A DNA stretch of 64,000 nt. It comes from Alligator mississippiensis (taxonomy: Eukaryota; Chordata; Crocodylia; Alligatoridae). Shown piece after piece: positions 21,914-32,982 of the stretch. The position numbers and the translations under genes were made by a program. Location of the stretch: contig NC_081824.1 of NCBI RefSeq assembly GCF_030867095.1, forward strand, positions 146,597,433 to 146,661,432, read 5' to 3'. Positions within the stretch are counted from its first letter, which is position 1. Each line of letters begins with the position of its first letter. The notes below the pieces were generated by a model. The model was not told where the DNA came from. It did no database searches and was given only the letters and a program-made list of their open reading frames with translations.

Positions 21914-23392
21914 GGAAGCATCTACATGAAATGCTTAACTTTGCGTTAGCATAGTATACTGTGAAGTAAACATGTGTGTCTACATGTCCACATGCTTACT
22001 TCGAAGTAAACCTCCCTAATACTGAGTAAATTTGCTACTTGCAAATTTGCATTTCTTATAAATAAACAAAGCATTTCTTTTGAAGAAGCAAGTAGCAAAT
22101 TTACTCAGCAGTATTAATGGTGCCATAACACTCATGTAGACGCCTGACCTACATCCACCAGGGGGCAGCTCCCTGCTCCAAGAGCTACCTGCTGCTGGGG
22201 TGGGCTCACCACAGGAGCCTGAGTGGGAACTAGATCCCCCAGCCTCAGGAGCAGGGAGCTCCAAGACCCCTGCTCCCAGATCACAATCAGGGAGTGGGGG
22301 GGCTGGGAGACCCTTATCTCCCAGCAGGGGCCCCACAGTCATGGAGCCAGTGCTGGGAGCTCCCTGCTGGCAGGGGCTGAGGATCTTGTTCCCCACCCAG
22401 CTCTGTGAGTGCAAAGCTAGGGGGGGGAACAAGCTCCCCAGCATCCACCCTATGTACCCAGGTGGAGACAATGTCCCCCTGCCCTGGCAGCAGGGAGCTC
22501 CCAGCCCCCGCTCCCTGACCACAATTGTGGAGCAAGGACTGGGGGCTTGTTCTCAGTCTCCGCTCTGCACAGTCATGGAGGTGGGGCTGGAAACAGGCTG
22601 AGAACAAGCTCCCCAAGCCCCATTCCACAAGGAGGGGCTGAGAGCTCCCTGCATGAGGGCAGTTCCCTGCCCAGACTGGAATGGTCTGGGACCTGCCCCT
22701 GACTAGGACAGTTCCCATCCAGCTCCAGGTTACACAGGGAAGCATGTGCAGCCTGTAGGAGGCTGGGAACTCTCCTGTTTCAGGCAGTCCCCAACCAGCT
22801 CCAAGCTCCACATGCAGACTTCCCTGCACAGCCCAGGGCTGGCCAGGAACTGTCCCAGTCAGGGGCAGGTCCCAACCCCATGCCCCAATCAGGTGATTGA
22901 GGCATGGGATTTGGAAACAGCTGCAGGGGTGGGGTAGGTCCCAGCCCCCTGCCCTGATCTGCCAGTGGGGCACCTAGAAGTGAGCTAGCTGCTAGCTGCC
23001 CCACTGGCAAATTGGTGCAGGAGGCTGAGACCTGCCCCTTCCCTGCAGCTCTTTCCATGCCCTGTGACTCTGATCAGGGAGCCAGGGCTGGGAGCTCCCT
23101 GCTGCTGGGGCAGGAGGGCATTGTCCCCACCCCAGCATCAGGCAGCCCCCTGGGGCCAGAAGACAGCTGTCTCCTGTCCTGGTGCTCCCTGCCAGCTCCT
23201 GGGCTAACACTGAGGGGGAGCCCGGAGATCCCCCTCGTGGCAGCATGTTCCCATTGAAAGGCTGCAGGGAACTAGGAGCAAATTTTCTCCCTAATCCTCA
23301 CATGTGTAGACACCTCCCCAAAACCCCTTACTCTGGCTTAATTTACACCACAGTAAATCCAGACCAGAGTAAAAGCATGTGTAGATCCACTC
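21914..23392. mobile_element. Large GC-cored MITE or non-autonomous DNA transposon
   Basis: The left end (GGAAGCATCTACATGAAATGCTT) and the complement of the right end (GAGTGGATCTACACATGCTTT) form imperfect terminal inverted repeats. A subterminal hairpin with perfect 21-bp arms lies at 22022-22042 and 22088-22108. The core from about 22150 to 23270 is GC-rich. It repeats variants of 'GGGAGCTCCCTGCTGC' and 'CAGTTCCCXXCCAGCTCC' in both orientations. It gives long open frames on both strands (22314-22973 minus, 22200-22601 plus) that are composition artefacts. No transposase is present. An alternative is two elements side by side, a 235-bp MITE (21914-22148) and a separate GC repeat. Confidence 0.6.
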
Positions 23393-23479
23393 AATATGTA
23401 ACCGCCCTGTCATCCTCAGAGTCTACAGTTCTGGCAATGCTTACGCTATCAGCAACATGTTATCAGCAGTAATTTTATG

Positions 23480-24060
23480 TTTATCTCCACATCCTTAGCA
23501 AAAATGTTGAAAAGCACTAGATGTATTACTGAACCCTGTGAATCCTCTTAGAAACAGAGCTGTTTGATCAGGATTGTCTAGTGAAAACTAGTTTTTGGGA
23601 TCTACCAGCAAAAAATTCCGTAACCCATTTAATATGCATTCTATGGATATTTTATGCTACCAAGTTTTCATCAGAATATCATGTCAATACAAAGTAAAGT
23701 GCCTTACAGTCCAGTTATATTAAAGCTGAGCAGTTATCTTTATTCAATAAATTTATAATCTCATCAAAGAATTAAATACATTTTTCTTGACCAGAGGTAT
23801 TTTTTATACAACCATATTGAATTCCATTAATTATCTCCTTATCTTTAACTATAAATTGAAACCTGAATCAGATTTTCCATCATTTTCCCCATTATTGAGG
23901 TCAAACAAATCATTTAGTTACCCGTGCTATCCCCTTAACCCTTTTTGACTATTAGAATATTAGCACTCTTCCAGTCTTCTATAATTTCCCCAGTATTTCA
24001 AGATGTAGTAAAAATTAACATCAGTGGGCCAGGAATTTCCTCAGCTCACTTGTTCAGGAC
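23480..24060 (-). pseudogene. Ancient CR1/L3-like RT fossil
   Basis: On the minus strand, near 23480-23545, the sequence decodes 'DSQGSVIHLVLFNIFAKD'. This matches the RT motif 'PQGSVLGPLLFNIFINDL'. Further upstream in that orientation (about 23580-24010) short stretches are consistent with the same domain, for example the LINE-typical wording around AGCACTCTTCCAGTCTTCT. Decay is heavy, so the limits are rough. It could extend to about 24500. Confidence 0.5.
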
Positions 24061-24852
24061 TCCTGGGTACAAGTTATCTGGGCCAGTATCCTTCTCAAAC
24101 TATTAATGGATTAGAAATAATTTCCTCATCTTCATATGATATAATAACATCAGCCTTCTTCTTTCTAAACATAGAACAAAAATATGTATGGAACACTTTA
24201 CCTTTTCTACAGAATTATTAACAGTTTCAGCATCTATATGTGGAAGTGAATGTATCTCATTGCTACAATTTCTTTTATCCCAATGTGATGAAATGCATTA
24301 TCTCTGCCAGGCCTAGATCTTTGCTTAATGTTATTAGAGTCCCTTAGCAATTGTTTTCCCTTTATAACTTATCCTTTATATCAACTGCTATCCATTTTCC
24401 CCTTTTTCCATTTGTTATATGGGAGGGGTTTCTAACTCCTGCCTGAAATTGCCACTGAACCAGATAGGCATTTAGACAAAGTCAGCCAAATATTTCTTGT
24501 GAAACTGCAACTTCTGGTTATCTAATAAGCCCCTTTTAAAAGAACTCCCAGTTTTCTTTCACTTATTTCAATTATTCTTATATTAAATTTCACTCATTTT
24601 CATGACCCTTCAGACATTAGTTTTTAAAAGGAAGGTATTTTGCCCCAGAGAAAAAGTAAATAAATGTGATGATAAATATAAATTTAATGTTTTGGCATGC
24701 AACCCATGAATGGCCAGTGCATAATGAGGTGACTTAAATACCACAAACAGTACCATACACTTTACTTGCTGTCTGCAATTTGCATTTATCTATGCAGCAC
24801 TGTGGGTAAGTGAATAGGAAGCTGGCACTTTGATCGCTTTCCTTGCACTCTG

Positions 24853-25319
24853 GGGCTGTGCCCAGATGGGTGCAGCCATGAGGAATATAGCACCGCAGAC
24901 CCATCTGCAGTGCCAGATGCCATATATTCAGGTGTTCTCTGCGCTACAAGGTAGCAGCACAAGGGAAGGTGGGGGGTTGACCCCAGGAGATCCTGATGTC
25001 AAAAAAACCTGAACAAAAAAAAGTGGGGCAGCACATACAGGGGCAGTGTGCGCCACCCAAAACCAGAGTCTGGCCTGCTGAAGCCATACTCTGGCTGCCA
25101 GCCAGGCTACGAGCAGCAGAATCACTGTGACTACACCTCTCCGATGCCTCCAAAACAGTTGCTGGCCCCAGCCTCCTCTACCCCACTTGGGGTACCCTGC
25201 CACATGCCAGGGGGCACATGGGACAGGCATTCCCTGGGGACAAGCAGCAGTGGCACAAGGTGTGTTGCTGGTTCTTATCCCTAGGGAAACAAATGTCCAT
25301 GCTTGTGTAGACATGGCCT
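24853..25319 (-). mobile_element. MITE related to the 8398 copy, inverted
   Basis: The left end GGGCTGTGCCCAGATGGGTGCAG and the complement of the right end (GGCCATGTCTACACAAGCATGG) form imperfect terminal inverted repeats. The inner segment with GTCAAAAAAACCTGAAC near 24998 and GTACCCTGCC near 25193 corresponds, in reverse order, to landmarks in the MITE at 8398-8913. There are no genes. The open frames on both strands (24928-25329 minus, 25048-25284 plus) are chance. Confidence 0.65.
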
Positions 25320-25876
25320 GGGGTTGCAAGTGGAGTGATGGTTAGCAGCCAAAACTGCTGAGATGAGCTTAACTTTTCACCTTGGCCCAACATACTTTTA
25401 ACTACTGGCCAGTCCTTTTGTTGCAGGCATTGTTGCATTTAGTAGCTAACCTGGTTAACCAAATAACAAGGAATGTTCCTGAGTAGCTCTGCCAGGACTT
25501 GGTGGCAGAGTGAATACACTGGCTTGTTGTGGACCCAGAAGCATGATTTCAAGCCTTAGTCCAGGCTTGTGATGAAGGCCATCCCTTTCCCTGTGCCCCT
25601 TGAAAGTGACTCACCTGTACATGGGCTCCTGGTCATTCAGGTTGAGGAGTCAGAAATAGACAGATATGATATTACAGCCACATCTTTCATTTTGTACCAC
25701 TGGCTAAAGAACCTGCTGTGTCTTAACCATGCTAGCTTAATGGGTTACCAGAGAGTCTTTGACTTAACTATTTAGAGGACTTAAACCTAAGGTACTTGAG
25801 CCTAACCCTCCATAGAAATCAATTTTCGAAGAACCTTTAATTTTAGAGGGCTTTAGTTTGTTTTGTTTAATAATTT

Positions 25877-25933
25877 GGAGAGGAGAGGAGAGGAGAGGAG
25901 AGGAGAGGAGAGGAGAGGAGAGGAGAGGAGAGG
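25877..25933 (+). repeat. (GGAGA)n microsatellite
   Basis: About eleven uninterrupted GGAGA/GAGAG pentamers occur, with no visible substitutions. This suggests a young or actively homogenised tract. Confidence 0.95.
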
Positions 25934-26239
25934 GCATTTTCCTTTTAAAGCAAACATGTATTTGCAAACTTGGAAAAGAATTCAGCAAAAGACAACTCAG
26001 AATGGAAAGAAAAATTCCAAAGACAGTGTAATCATTTATCTGTGCAGGACTGACAACCACACAAAGTGATGCCAACTGCATCCCTGTAATGGAGTTGCTA
26101 ACTGCTAAGGAAATATACAAATTACTGAGTGCATTGAATCACAACAATACTGTCAACAACATAACTGAAACCCACTTCAAAGAGAGGAGTGAAAGAAGTC
26201 AACTAGAAAGAAACCAAATAATTATGGCAGAGTTATAAG

Positions 26240-26705
26240 CAAGGGGTGGGTTCAAAGGAGGGCCACTCATATGATTAGTGGCCTCCATGCAAGACCCTAT
26301 GAGGGGAGGTTGAGGGATCTGGATCTCTTCAGCCTTCACAAGAGACATCTGAGGGGAGACCTTGTAGCCGCCTATAAGTTTATCAAGGAAGGACAACAGG
26401 GAATTGGAGATGCGCTATTTACCAGAACACCCCTAGGAGTAACTAGGAATAATGGGTGCAAACTAGTGGAGAGTAGATTCAGGTTGGACATAAGGAAGAA
26501 ATGTTTCACAGTTAAGGTGGCCAGAATCTGGAACTGGCTGCCAAGAGAGGTAGTACTATCACCTAACTTGGAGGTCTTCAAGAGGAGGCTAGATAGGCAC
26601 CTGGCTGGGGTCATCTGACCTCGGTCCTCTTTCCTGCCAGGGGCAGGGGGTCAGACACGATGATCCATTGTGGTCCCTTCCGACTCTACAATCTATGAAT
26701 CTATG
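26240..26705 (+). pseudogene. CR1 LINE 3' end with open C-terminal frame
   Basis: This is a 5'-truncated CR1. The open frame at 26271-26618 reads GRLRDLDLFSLHKRHLRGDLVAAYKFIKEG, then RNNGCKLVESRFRLDIRKKCFTVKVARIWNWLPREVV, then VFKRRLDRHLAGVI and a stop. That is the complete CR1 ORF2 C-terminus with its natural end. The 3' UTR follows (CCTTCCGACTCTACAATCTATGAATCTATGA), ending in AATCTATG units at about 26705. The intact frame over 115 codons makes this a relatively recent insertion. It cannot be autonomous because the endonuclease and RT core are missing. Confidence 0.9.
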
Positions 26706-28629
26706 AGAAAAATTCCCCAATACAGTCAACTGCTATAATCCATAACATGCTCAACAAGGTTCAGTACTGCACAGTGGTGAGAAATGAGGCTACCATAATA
26801 AAAGGTATGCTGTATCAGAGGCCTTCCAGAAGCCATTTACTCAGTGTGGCCTCATTTGTCCCTGGAATGGCCCCAATCATCCCTGGAGGAAATGGCCACC
26901 AACTTGACCACAAAAGCAGTCACCTCCAGGATACACATATCTCTTTAAAGTTAAAGTAGGCATGGCTGAATGCTTGTAAAAGAGGCAAGATCTCCAGCAG
27001 ATAGTGTCTCAGTGTAGCTACATGTAGTTCCAGTAGATCAGATACCCCTTAATCATAGTTTACTTCTAATATCCAGCTTCTGCATGCCTGCTCTCCTGCC
27101 CCCAAATTACTCAGGTATGAGCTGTGACGTCACAGGTTTTTATTCCACAAGCTTGTCTGCTGCATTCTTTCCCAAATAGTTTTTTCCACTCTCATTGACT
27201 TTCATGCCTGTATTCATTTGCCACCTCTCATTCCCTTCTTAAACCCTCCCCTTCTCCCATGCTTTCTCCCCACGTGAGATCTTGCCATTTTTTTCGAAGC
27301 AATCATCAACAAGACCTCTTGTCAACAGTAAGAAACTCATCTGACTTTATACCTCATTGCACCATCATGTATTGCTGTCTCACATTATATAATATCCAAA
27401 AGAGATATCTCCAATTATCCTTACTTTGTCTCCTAGAGTGTGCCAGCAGGCTGGCTCTAGGAATCACTGTAAGCCATTACTTCATTATACTAGCATACAG
27501 CTCAAGCAGGTAAAAGCAGCATTTAGCTCCTGTAGTAGGAGAGTGTTGGATACAATCTTGACTATGACAAAGACAAAGTTTCTTTGTTTTAAGATCTAAG
27601 AACTTGGTAGAGAACAAGATATATTATCTTAGCAAAAGTGCTCTTATGTTAGTCTTCCATTGGCTAATAGAAGATTTTAATATCTTGGCTTGGCAAACTG
27701 CAGCTCTCTTTGGGACTTGGAAAGCTATTCAGTTATTTTATAGTCTAACCTTTGTTTCTTTAAATTATCAGTGACCTAATCATCATGCAGACTACTATAA
27801 ATCTCTGGCCTGGACTGGCAGTTACTGTAGTCTGCCAGTTACATGTCTACAATTTATCTATACCTTTACATCTTAGTGCTTACACATTTGACGTTGAAAT
27901 GGGAACCTCCACATTTTCCTCAGTGAACTGGAAAGTTCTGGGCAAATTAACCAGCTGCATCACCTCTTGGCTTGATTTTAATGTCAGAGCTAAATACTAA
28001 GCATGGATTCCTGCTTATCTGATAACTATAAATCAAGACCAGGCCTAGTAAACAAAGTATAGCCTTTCTGGGCTTCAGCAGCAGTGATATTTTGAAGGGG
28101 AAGTGAAGTTGCCTGTGCCATTTTTTCAGACAATCAAATGTTTATAGAGTTTGATTCACAACTGTGGCTAGGTCCAAATACTTCCAGACATTGCACAACA
28201 TGTTGTATTTACAGCTTTAGATAAATTCAGAAAAGAAAGAAGAGAAGATGGATTTTTTTTGTGAACAACTGACCTGTTGCTTAAATCTAGTCCATGGAGT
28301 ATAATAGTCACAGCTGTGGATTGTTGGATTTTTAGTTCTTGGACAAAATGTTGGGGGGCGGGGGGGGGGGGGGATTTGCCAATGACATGGTTATTTCATA
28401 ATCCATAACTGTGCTTCCTGCATATTGCTAAACTGAAACAGTTTTTATAGCAGTTGGAGAAAGAGTCAGGAATATGGGGTTCTACTTCAGACTCTACTGC
28501 TTTCCTGTGTGCCCTTAACCTCTCTGTACCTTACTTCAACCATCTCTAAAACAGCTATCACTATACCTCCTTCACAGGTATAGAACAAAAGTCAACTGAT
28601 GCTTGTAGCAAATTCTGAAATCATAGGAA
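26706..28629. other. No recognised gene; contains poly-G tract
   Basis: No gene or named repeat is recognised. A G-rich run at about 28352-28374 (GGGGGGCGGGGGGGGGGGGGG-type, one C in more than twenty bases) is the only simple-sequence feature. Confidence 0.5.
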
Positions 28630-29640
28630 CATAATAAAATAGAGTGAGAAGGTACTTCCTAGGATTATAGGGAAAATAGGGCCTGAAGTGTCCTCAGGGG
28701 ATCATCTAGTCCAGGGCCCTGCTCAAGGCAGGAGCATTCTTGACTAAACCATCCTAGCCAAGCATCTACCTAACCCGCTCTTGAAAATGTCCAAGGGTGG
28801 AGAATCTATTCCCTCTGCAGGGTGCCTATTCCAATGCTTAACTACCATCAAAGTGTGGAAGTTCTTCCTAATTTCCAACCTAAATTTCCTCTGCTGAAGT
28901 TGGAGGCCATTGCTCCTAGTTGCATCTGCTGTGGCCACAAAGAATAGACTATTTCCATCCTCTTTATAATTGTCCTTCAGGTAGTTGAAGATTGTTATTA
29001 AATCCTCCACTAAGTCTTCTCTTATCCTGACTAAATAATGCTAGTTTTTTTCATCCTTTCCTCAGAAGTCACGTTCTGCAGACTTCTAATCCGTTTTTGT
29101 CACTTTCTGCAGATCTCTTTCCAAGCTGTCCACATCTTTCTTGAAATTTGAGGCCCAAAATTGGACACAATACTCCAAGTGAGGCCACCCCAGTGCTGAA
29201 TAGAGTAGAAGAAGTGATGCCTTTGATTTAAAAGTGACACTCCTAGTAATACATCCCTGTATGCTCCTGGAGTTTTTTTTTACAAAAAGAGCACGCTGTT
29301 GGCTTTTATTCAGTTTATTGTCCACTGCTGAATTCATCCAAAGGCATTCAGAAATAAAATGATTCCAGCCACAAATGTGGGTAAGAGTGCTGCACTGTTA
29401 GCCAGCACTGAATATACCTGGAACATAAAGTAAAGTTATGCATTAGTTGCCATCAGTAGATTCAGCACAAAAAAATGTAGCTTGGATTTTAGTAAGTGAA
29501 TTCACTACTTATCTCACATCCACTATAACCCTAAGTCCTTTTCTGCAGTTCTGCAGCATAGCCACTTATTTCCCAGTCAGTATTTGTGCATGCAATTATT
29601 CTGCCCTAAGTGCAGGACTTCCAGGAGATCATTTAGTCCA
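28630..29640 (-). pseudogene. Old CR1/L3-like LINE fossil
   Basis: This is minus-strand ORF2 C-terminal coding. 29337-29086 reads KLNKSQQRALFVKKNSRSIQGCITRSVTFKSKASLLLLYSALGWPHLEYCVQFWASNFKKDVDSLERDLQKV, and 29010-28744 reads MEDLITIFNYLKD to RSNGLQLQQRKFRLEIRKNFHTLMVVKHWNRHPAEGI and LDIFKSGLGRCLARMV. The 3' UTR lies at 28740-28630. More decayed sequence from 29450 to 29640 still resembles the adjoining RT region. It belongs to an older, more diverged group than the CR1s at 31-34 kb. Confidence 0.75.
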
Positions 29641-29875
29641 AAGCATAATCAAGGTAGTATCCTCCCTGTCTAAACCATTTTATTCACATGTTTGTGTAAT
29701 CTTTTCTAAAAACCAACATCAAATATAATAGGAATGAGAACAATTATCTGTAGAAAGTAGGAAGGTAAATTCTGAAGTTACACCACCTCTTAACATAGTG
29801 TAGATGGGTACCTAGGAAGTATAGTTTGGCTGTTCAGTGGATTACTTCCACCATCTAAAAAAGGCTGTTCACTAT

Positions 29876-30797
29876 TGTGATGTAAGGGGCCCTGCATGTT
29901 GTATTACCTGCCAGGTGTGTAGCCCCTCCCCTCAACTCGCCTGCCACAACTTGATGTTATTCTATAAAGAGAGAGGGCTCAATGGAGATAGTCTTCCTGG
30001 GAGGGCTTCCCCAGGAAATGGCAGTACTCACGATTCAGGCGTGATGTTCCATGGGGCTCTGCCTCCCCTACACCCTGTCCACTCGCCAACCAGATGGGCG
30101 TCAGCATAATGGTGGTTCATTCTTGCTGGCTCGACCAAAGCTTGCCTCGAGAGAAATCCCACATCCGAGTGGGCTCGGCTGGTATTTGTCCAGCCACCCC
30201 TCCTGCCTCAACGAGTAGCCTTCCCTCCCTCCAGGCTGACAAGCTATATATGCATAATATAGCACCTACTGCAGTGCCTCTGAGTAGGGTGCTTTGTTCT
30301 TACGCCTCTTCTCCCTCTCTCTTATTTTCCTTTTTTTTTTTTCAAAAGAAATAGACACCTGGGGAGGAGAGGGAAGTGGAGTTGCCTCCTTTCCCCCAGC
30401 CTCCTACAGGGAGCTCAGATGCCACCCCTGCTCTGCCTGCCAGTGATACACCGGCTGTGCTGCTCCTCCCCTGTGCAGGAGCCTCAGCCCATCTGGCGTG
30501 GTTCATGCCAGTGCACTCCCTCTCTGGCTCCTCCACCCCCCGGGTTCCGGCGGGGTTTTTAAATCTTCCCACGCTGGCCGTTCCAGCCACCGTGATTAGT
30601 CCAGCTGTTCCCCACCCGGGAAACAGCTGATTAAACAGCCGGCGTAACGCTGGCTCACGTGGCTGCGGTTCCTGTTCCTGCTCTGGCTGCCTGGCAGGAG
30701 GTAAATTTCCCCCGCGGGGGAGCTGTTTATGGGTTTTGGGGCCCACAGGGACTACCTTCTCCCCTTCGGGAGCCTGTGGCGGTGCCTCGCCACCACA
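29876..30797 (+). mobile_element. Solo LTR, 922 bp, with 5-bp TSD
   Basis: The segment starts TGTGATGTAAGGGG and ends CCTCGCCACCACA, so TGTG...CACA termini are present. The bases ACTAT lie immediately before (29871-29875) and after (30798-30802). It is GC-richer than its surroundings. A TATA-like motif CTATATATGCATAA lies at about 30243 in the plus direction, followed by a pyrimidine-rich stretch and poly-T. There are no viral genes. Open frames within (30342-30746 minus, 30376-30630 plus) overlap antisense and look like composition artefacts. Confidence 0.8.
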
Positions 30798-31028
30798 ACT
30801 ATATTATCCCTTTTGAAATCAGATGTAGTTCAAGTAGCTTGATAGGCCAACTAATTAGCTTAATATGTCTACTAATAGTGTTTGCCAGACCTCATATACA
30901 ACTGCTTGGATCTAAATCTTCTCTCTTTTGCTGCTCTCTTCCTGTAGCCAAGCAAATGCAAAGATGTCTTATATTGGCATCCATCATTGCATTACCTGAG
31001 TCTCCCTTGTGATCAGAGGTAGCAGAAC

Positions 31029-31077
31029 ATCATAGAATCATAGAGAAGTAGGGCTGGAAGGGACCTCCAGAGATTGC
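31029..31077 (-). pseudogene. CR1 3' tail, fragment of an older interrupted copy
   Basis: ATCATAGAATCATAGAGAAGTAGGGCTGGAAGGGACCTCCAGAGATTG is the reverse complement of a CR1 3' end. It stops abruptly where another CR1 3' end starts at 31078. Its continuation, GGTCACCTAGTGCAATTCTCTGCCTGAGGCAGG, is found at 32553, showing that the CR1 in between was inserted into it. Confidence 0.8.
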
Positions 31078-32552
31078 ATAGTTTCATAGTTGGTAGGGTC
31101 AGGAGGCACCTAAGCAGATCATCAAGTTCGACCCCCTGCCATGGGCAGGAAAGAATGCTGGGGTCAAACGACCCTGGCTAGGTGACTGTCTAGCCTCCTT
31201 TTGAAGACCCCCAGGGTAGGGGCGAGCACCACTTCCTTTGGAAGTTGGTTCCAGATCCTAAACACCCAGACTGTGAAGTAGTGCTTCCTGATGTCTAGCC
31301 TGAATCTACTCTCAGTCAACTTATGGCTGTTGTTCCTTGTTACTCCCAGTAGTGCTCGGGGGAACAGGGACTCTCCCATTGCCTCCTGGTCCCCCTTGGC
31401 AAGTTTATTGGCAGCCACCAGATCCTACCTCAGCCTTCTTTTGTGGATGCTGAACAGGTTCAGGTCCAGTAGCCTCTCCTCATACCCTGCTGCTCCCTGA
31501 TCATGCGAGTGGCCCTCCTCTGGACCCTCTCAATGCTGTCCACATCCCTCCTGAAGTGCAGCGCCCAGAACTGGACACAGTACTCCAACTGCAGCCTGAC
31601 CAATGTTGCATAGAGGGGGAGGATCACCTCCTTAGACCTGCTTATGATGCATCTATGGATGCATGACAAGGTGCACTTAGCCTTCCTGACTGCGTCCCCA
31701 CATTGGCAGCTCTTGTCCATCTTGGAATCAATAGTGACTCCAAGATCCTTTTCTGCCTCTGTGCTGATGAGAGGAGAGTTCCCCAGCCTGTAGGTATGCT
31801 GCTGGTTCTTCCTCCCCAGGTGCAACACCTTGCACTTGTCCGTATTGAAACCCATTCTATTCTCATCTGCCCACCTCTGTAACCTGTCCATATCTAGTTG
31901 TAGCCTGTCCCTCTCTTCTAGCGTGCTCACTTCTCCTCACATCTTAGTGTCATCTGCAACCTTGAGCAAAGGTGCTTTTTACCCCCTTGTCCAAGCTGCC
32001 GATGAAGATATTGAACAGTGCAGGCCCAAGGATCGAGCCCTGGGGAACCCCACTGCCCACATCCCTCCAGGTCAAAAATGACCCATCCACTACCACTCTC
32101 TGGGTGTGACCTTCCAGCCAATTTGTGACCCATCTGACTGTGTAGGCGTCGACACCACAGTCACCTAGTTTTTTAATGAGGATGGGGTGAGAGACAGTGG
32201 CAAAGGCCTTCCTGAAGTCCAGAAAGACTATGTCCAGCACACCACCTGAGTCCAAGGCTTTTGTGACCTGGTCGTAGAAGGCCACCAGGTTGGTCTGACA
32301 GGACCTGCTTCTAATGAACCCATGTTGATTGCCCCTAAGCATAATCTCCCTTGCTGGTCGCTTGCAGATATGCTTCTGGATAATTATCCCAAAGAGCTTC
32401 CCCAGGACCGAGGTAAGACTAATGGGCCTATAGTTTCCTGGGTCCTCTTTCCTCCCTTTTTTGAAAATGGGGACCACATTGGCCCTTTTCCAGTCCTCTG
32501 GCACCTCGCCAGAGCACCACGAGTGCTCATAAAGCTGTGTCAGGGGTCATAA
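31078..32552 (-). pseudogene. CR1 LINE ORF2 pseudogene, 5' truncated
   Basis: The minus strand decodes, from 32504 downwards, PEDWKRANVVPIFKKGRKEDPGNYRPISLTSVLGKLFGIIIQKHI, GNQHGFIRSRSCQTNLVAFYDQVT, DIVFLDFRKAFATVSH, GSGVPQGSILGPALFNIFIGSLDKGVKSTFAQ. A frame change follows, then VADDTK (31949-31960), which is the FADD catalytic box with F replaced by V but both aspartates kept. 31930-31460 continues with TLEERDRLQLDMDRLQRWADENRMGFNTDKCKVLHLGRKNQQHTY to RRDVDSIERVQRRATRMI. The C-terminus at 31418-31164 ends DSHLARVV. The 3' end is at 31078. It is broken by the frameshift and stops, but is well preserved and so moderately young. Confidence 0.9.
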
Positions 32553-32659
32553 AGCTATGACAGGTCACCTAGTGCAATTCTCTGCCTGAGGCAGGATCAT
32601 CCCCATCCAAACCATCCCATACAAATCTATAAACTAAACTCTTCATAAAAGTGCCTCTT
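32553..32659 (-). pseudogene. Older CR1 fragment, continuation of 31029-31077
   Basis: GGTCACCTAGTGCAATTCTCTGCC...CAAACCATCCCATACAAATC is the CR1 3' UTR and ORF2 end wording (minus strand) that should directly follow the fragment ending at 31077. The copy is interrupted again at about 32660. Confidence 0.6.
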
Positions 32660-32805
32660 CATAAGAGAGATCTTTAAGAGAAGACTGGACGGCCACCTTG
32701 CTGGGATCACCTGACCCCAGTTGTCTTTCCTGCCTGGTGCAGGGGGCCAGACCAAATGATCTTCTGAGTTCCCTTCTAGCCTTACAATCTATGAATCTAT
32801 GGGCA
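32660..32805 (+). pseudogene. CR1 3' tail, plus strand
   Basis: EIFKRRLDGHLAGIT-type coding ('ATCTTTAAGAGAAGACTGGACGGCCACC') is followed by the 3' UTR and the AATCTATG tail at about 32790-32803. It is a short, 5'-truncated insertion in the orientation opposite to its neighbours. Confidence 0.85.
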
Positions 32806-32980
32806 GGCAACACCTACCCACAGCAAAGCCATGTTGGCTATTTCTCGAATATTACTTTTTGTTAGCCTCTTGTTAATGGTTTCTTTGATGATTTTTTCCA
32901 AGATCTTTCTAGGGACTGAGGTCAAACTGATTGGCCTGTAGTTCCCTGGATCTTCCTTCCTCCCTTTCTTGAAGATAGAT
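32806..32980 (-). pseudogene. CR1 RT fragment
   Basis: The minus strand decodes SIFKKGRKEDPGNYRPISLTSVPRKILEKIIKETINKRLTKSNIR, which is RT motif 1-2 of CR1 ORF2. It probably belongs to the same older copy as 32553-32659, with the part between lost. It ends where the next CR1 3' end begins at 32983. Confidence 0.8.
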
Positions 32981-32982
32981 TT

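Noticed and set aside
22314..22973. 219-codon open frame on the minus strand, with overlapping plus-strand frames
   Set aside because: Falls in the GC-rich repeated core of a MITE; frames are open on several strands at once.
30342..30746. 134-codon open frame
   Set aside because: Inside the solo LTR at 29876-30797; a composition artefact with an antisense partner.
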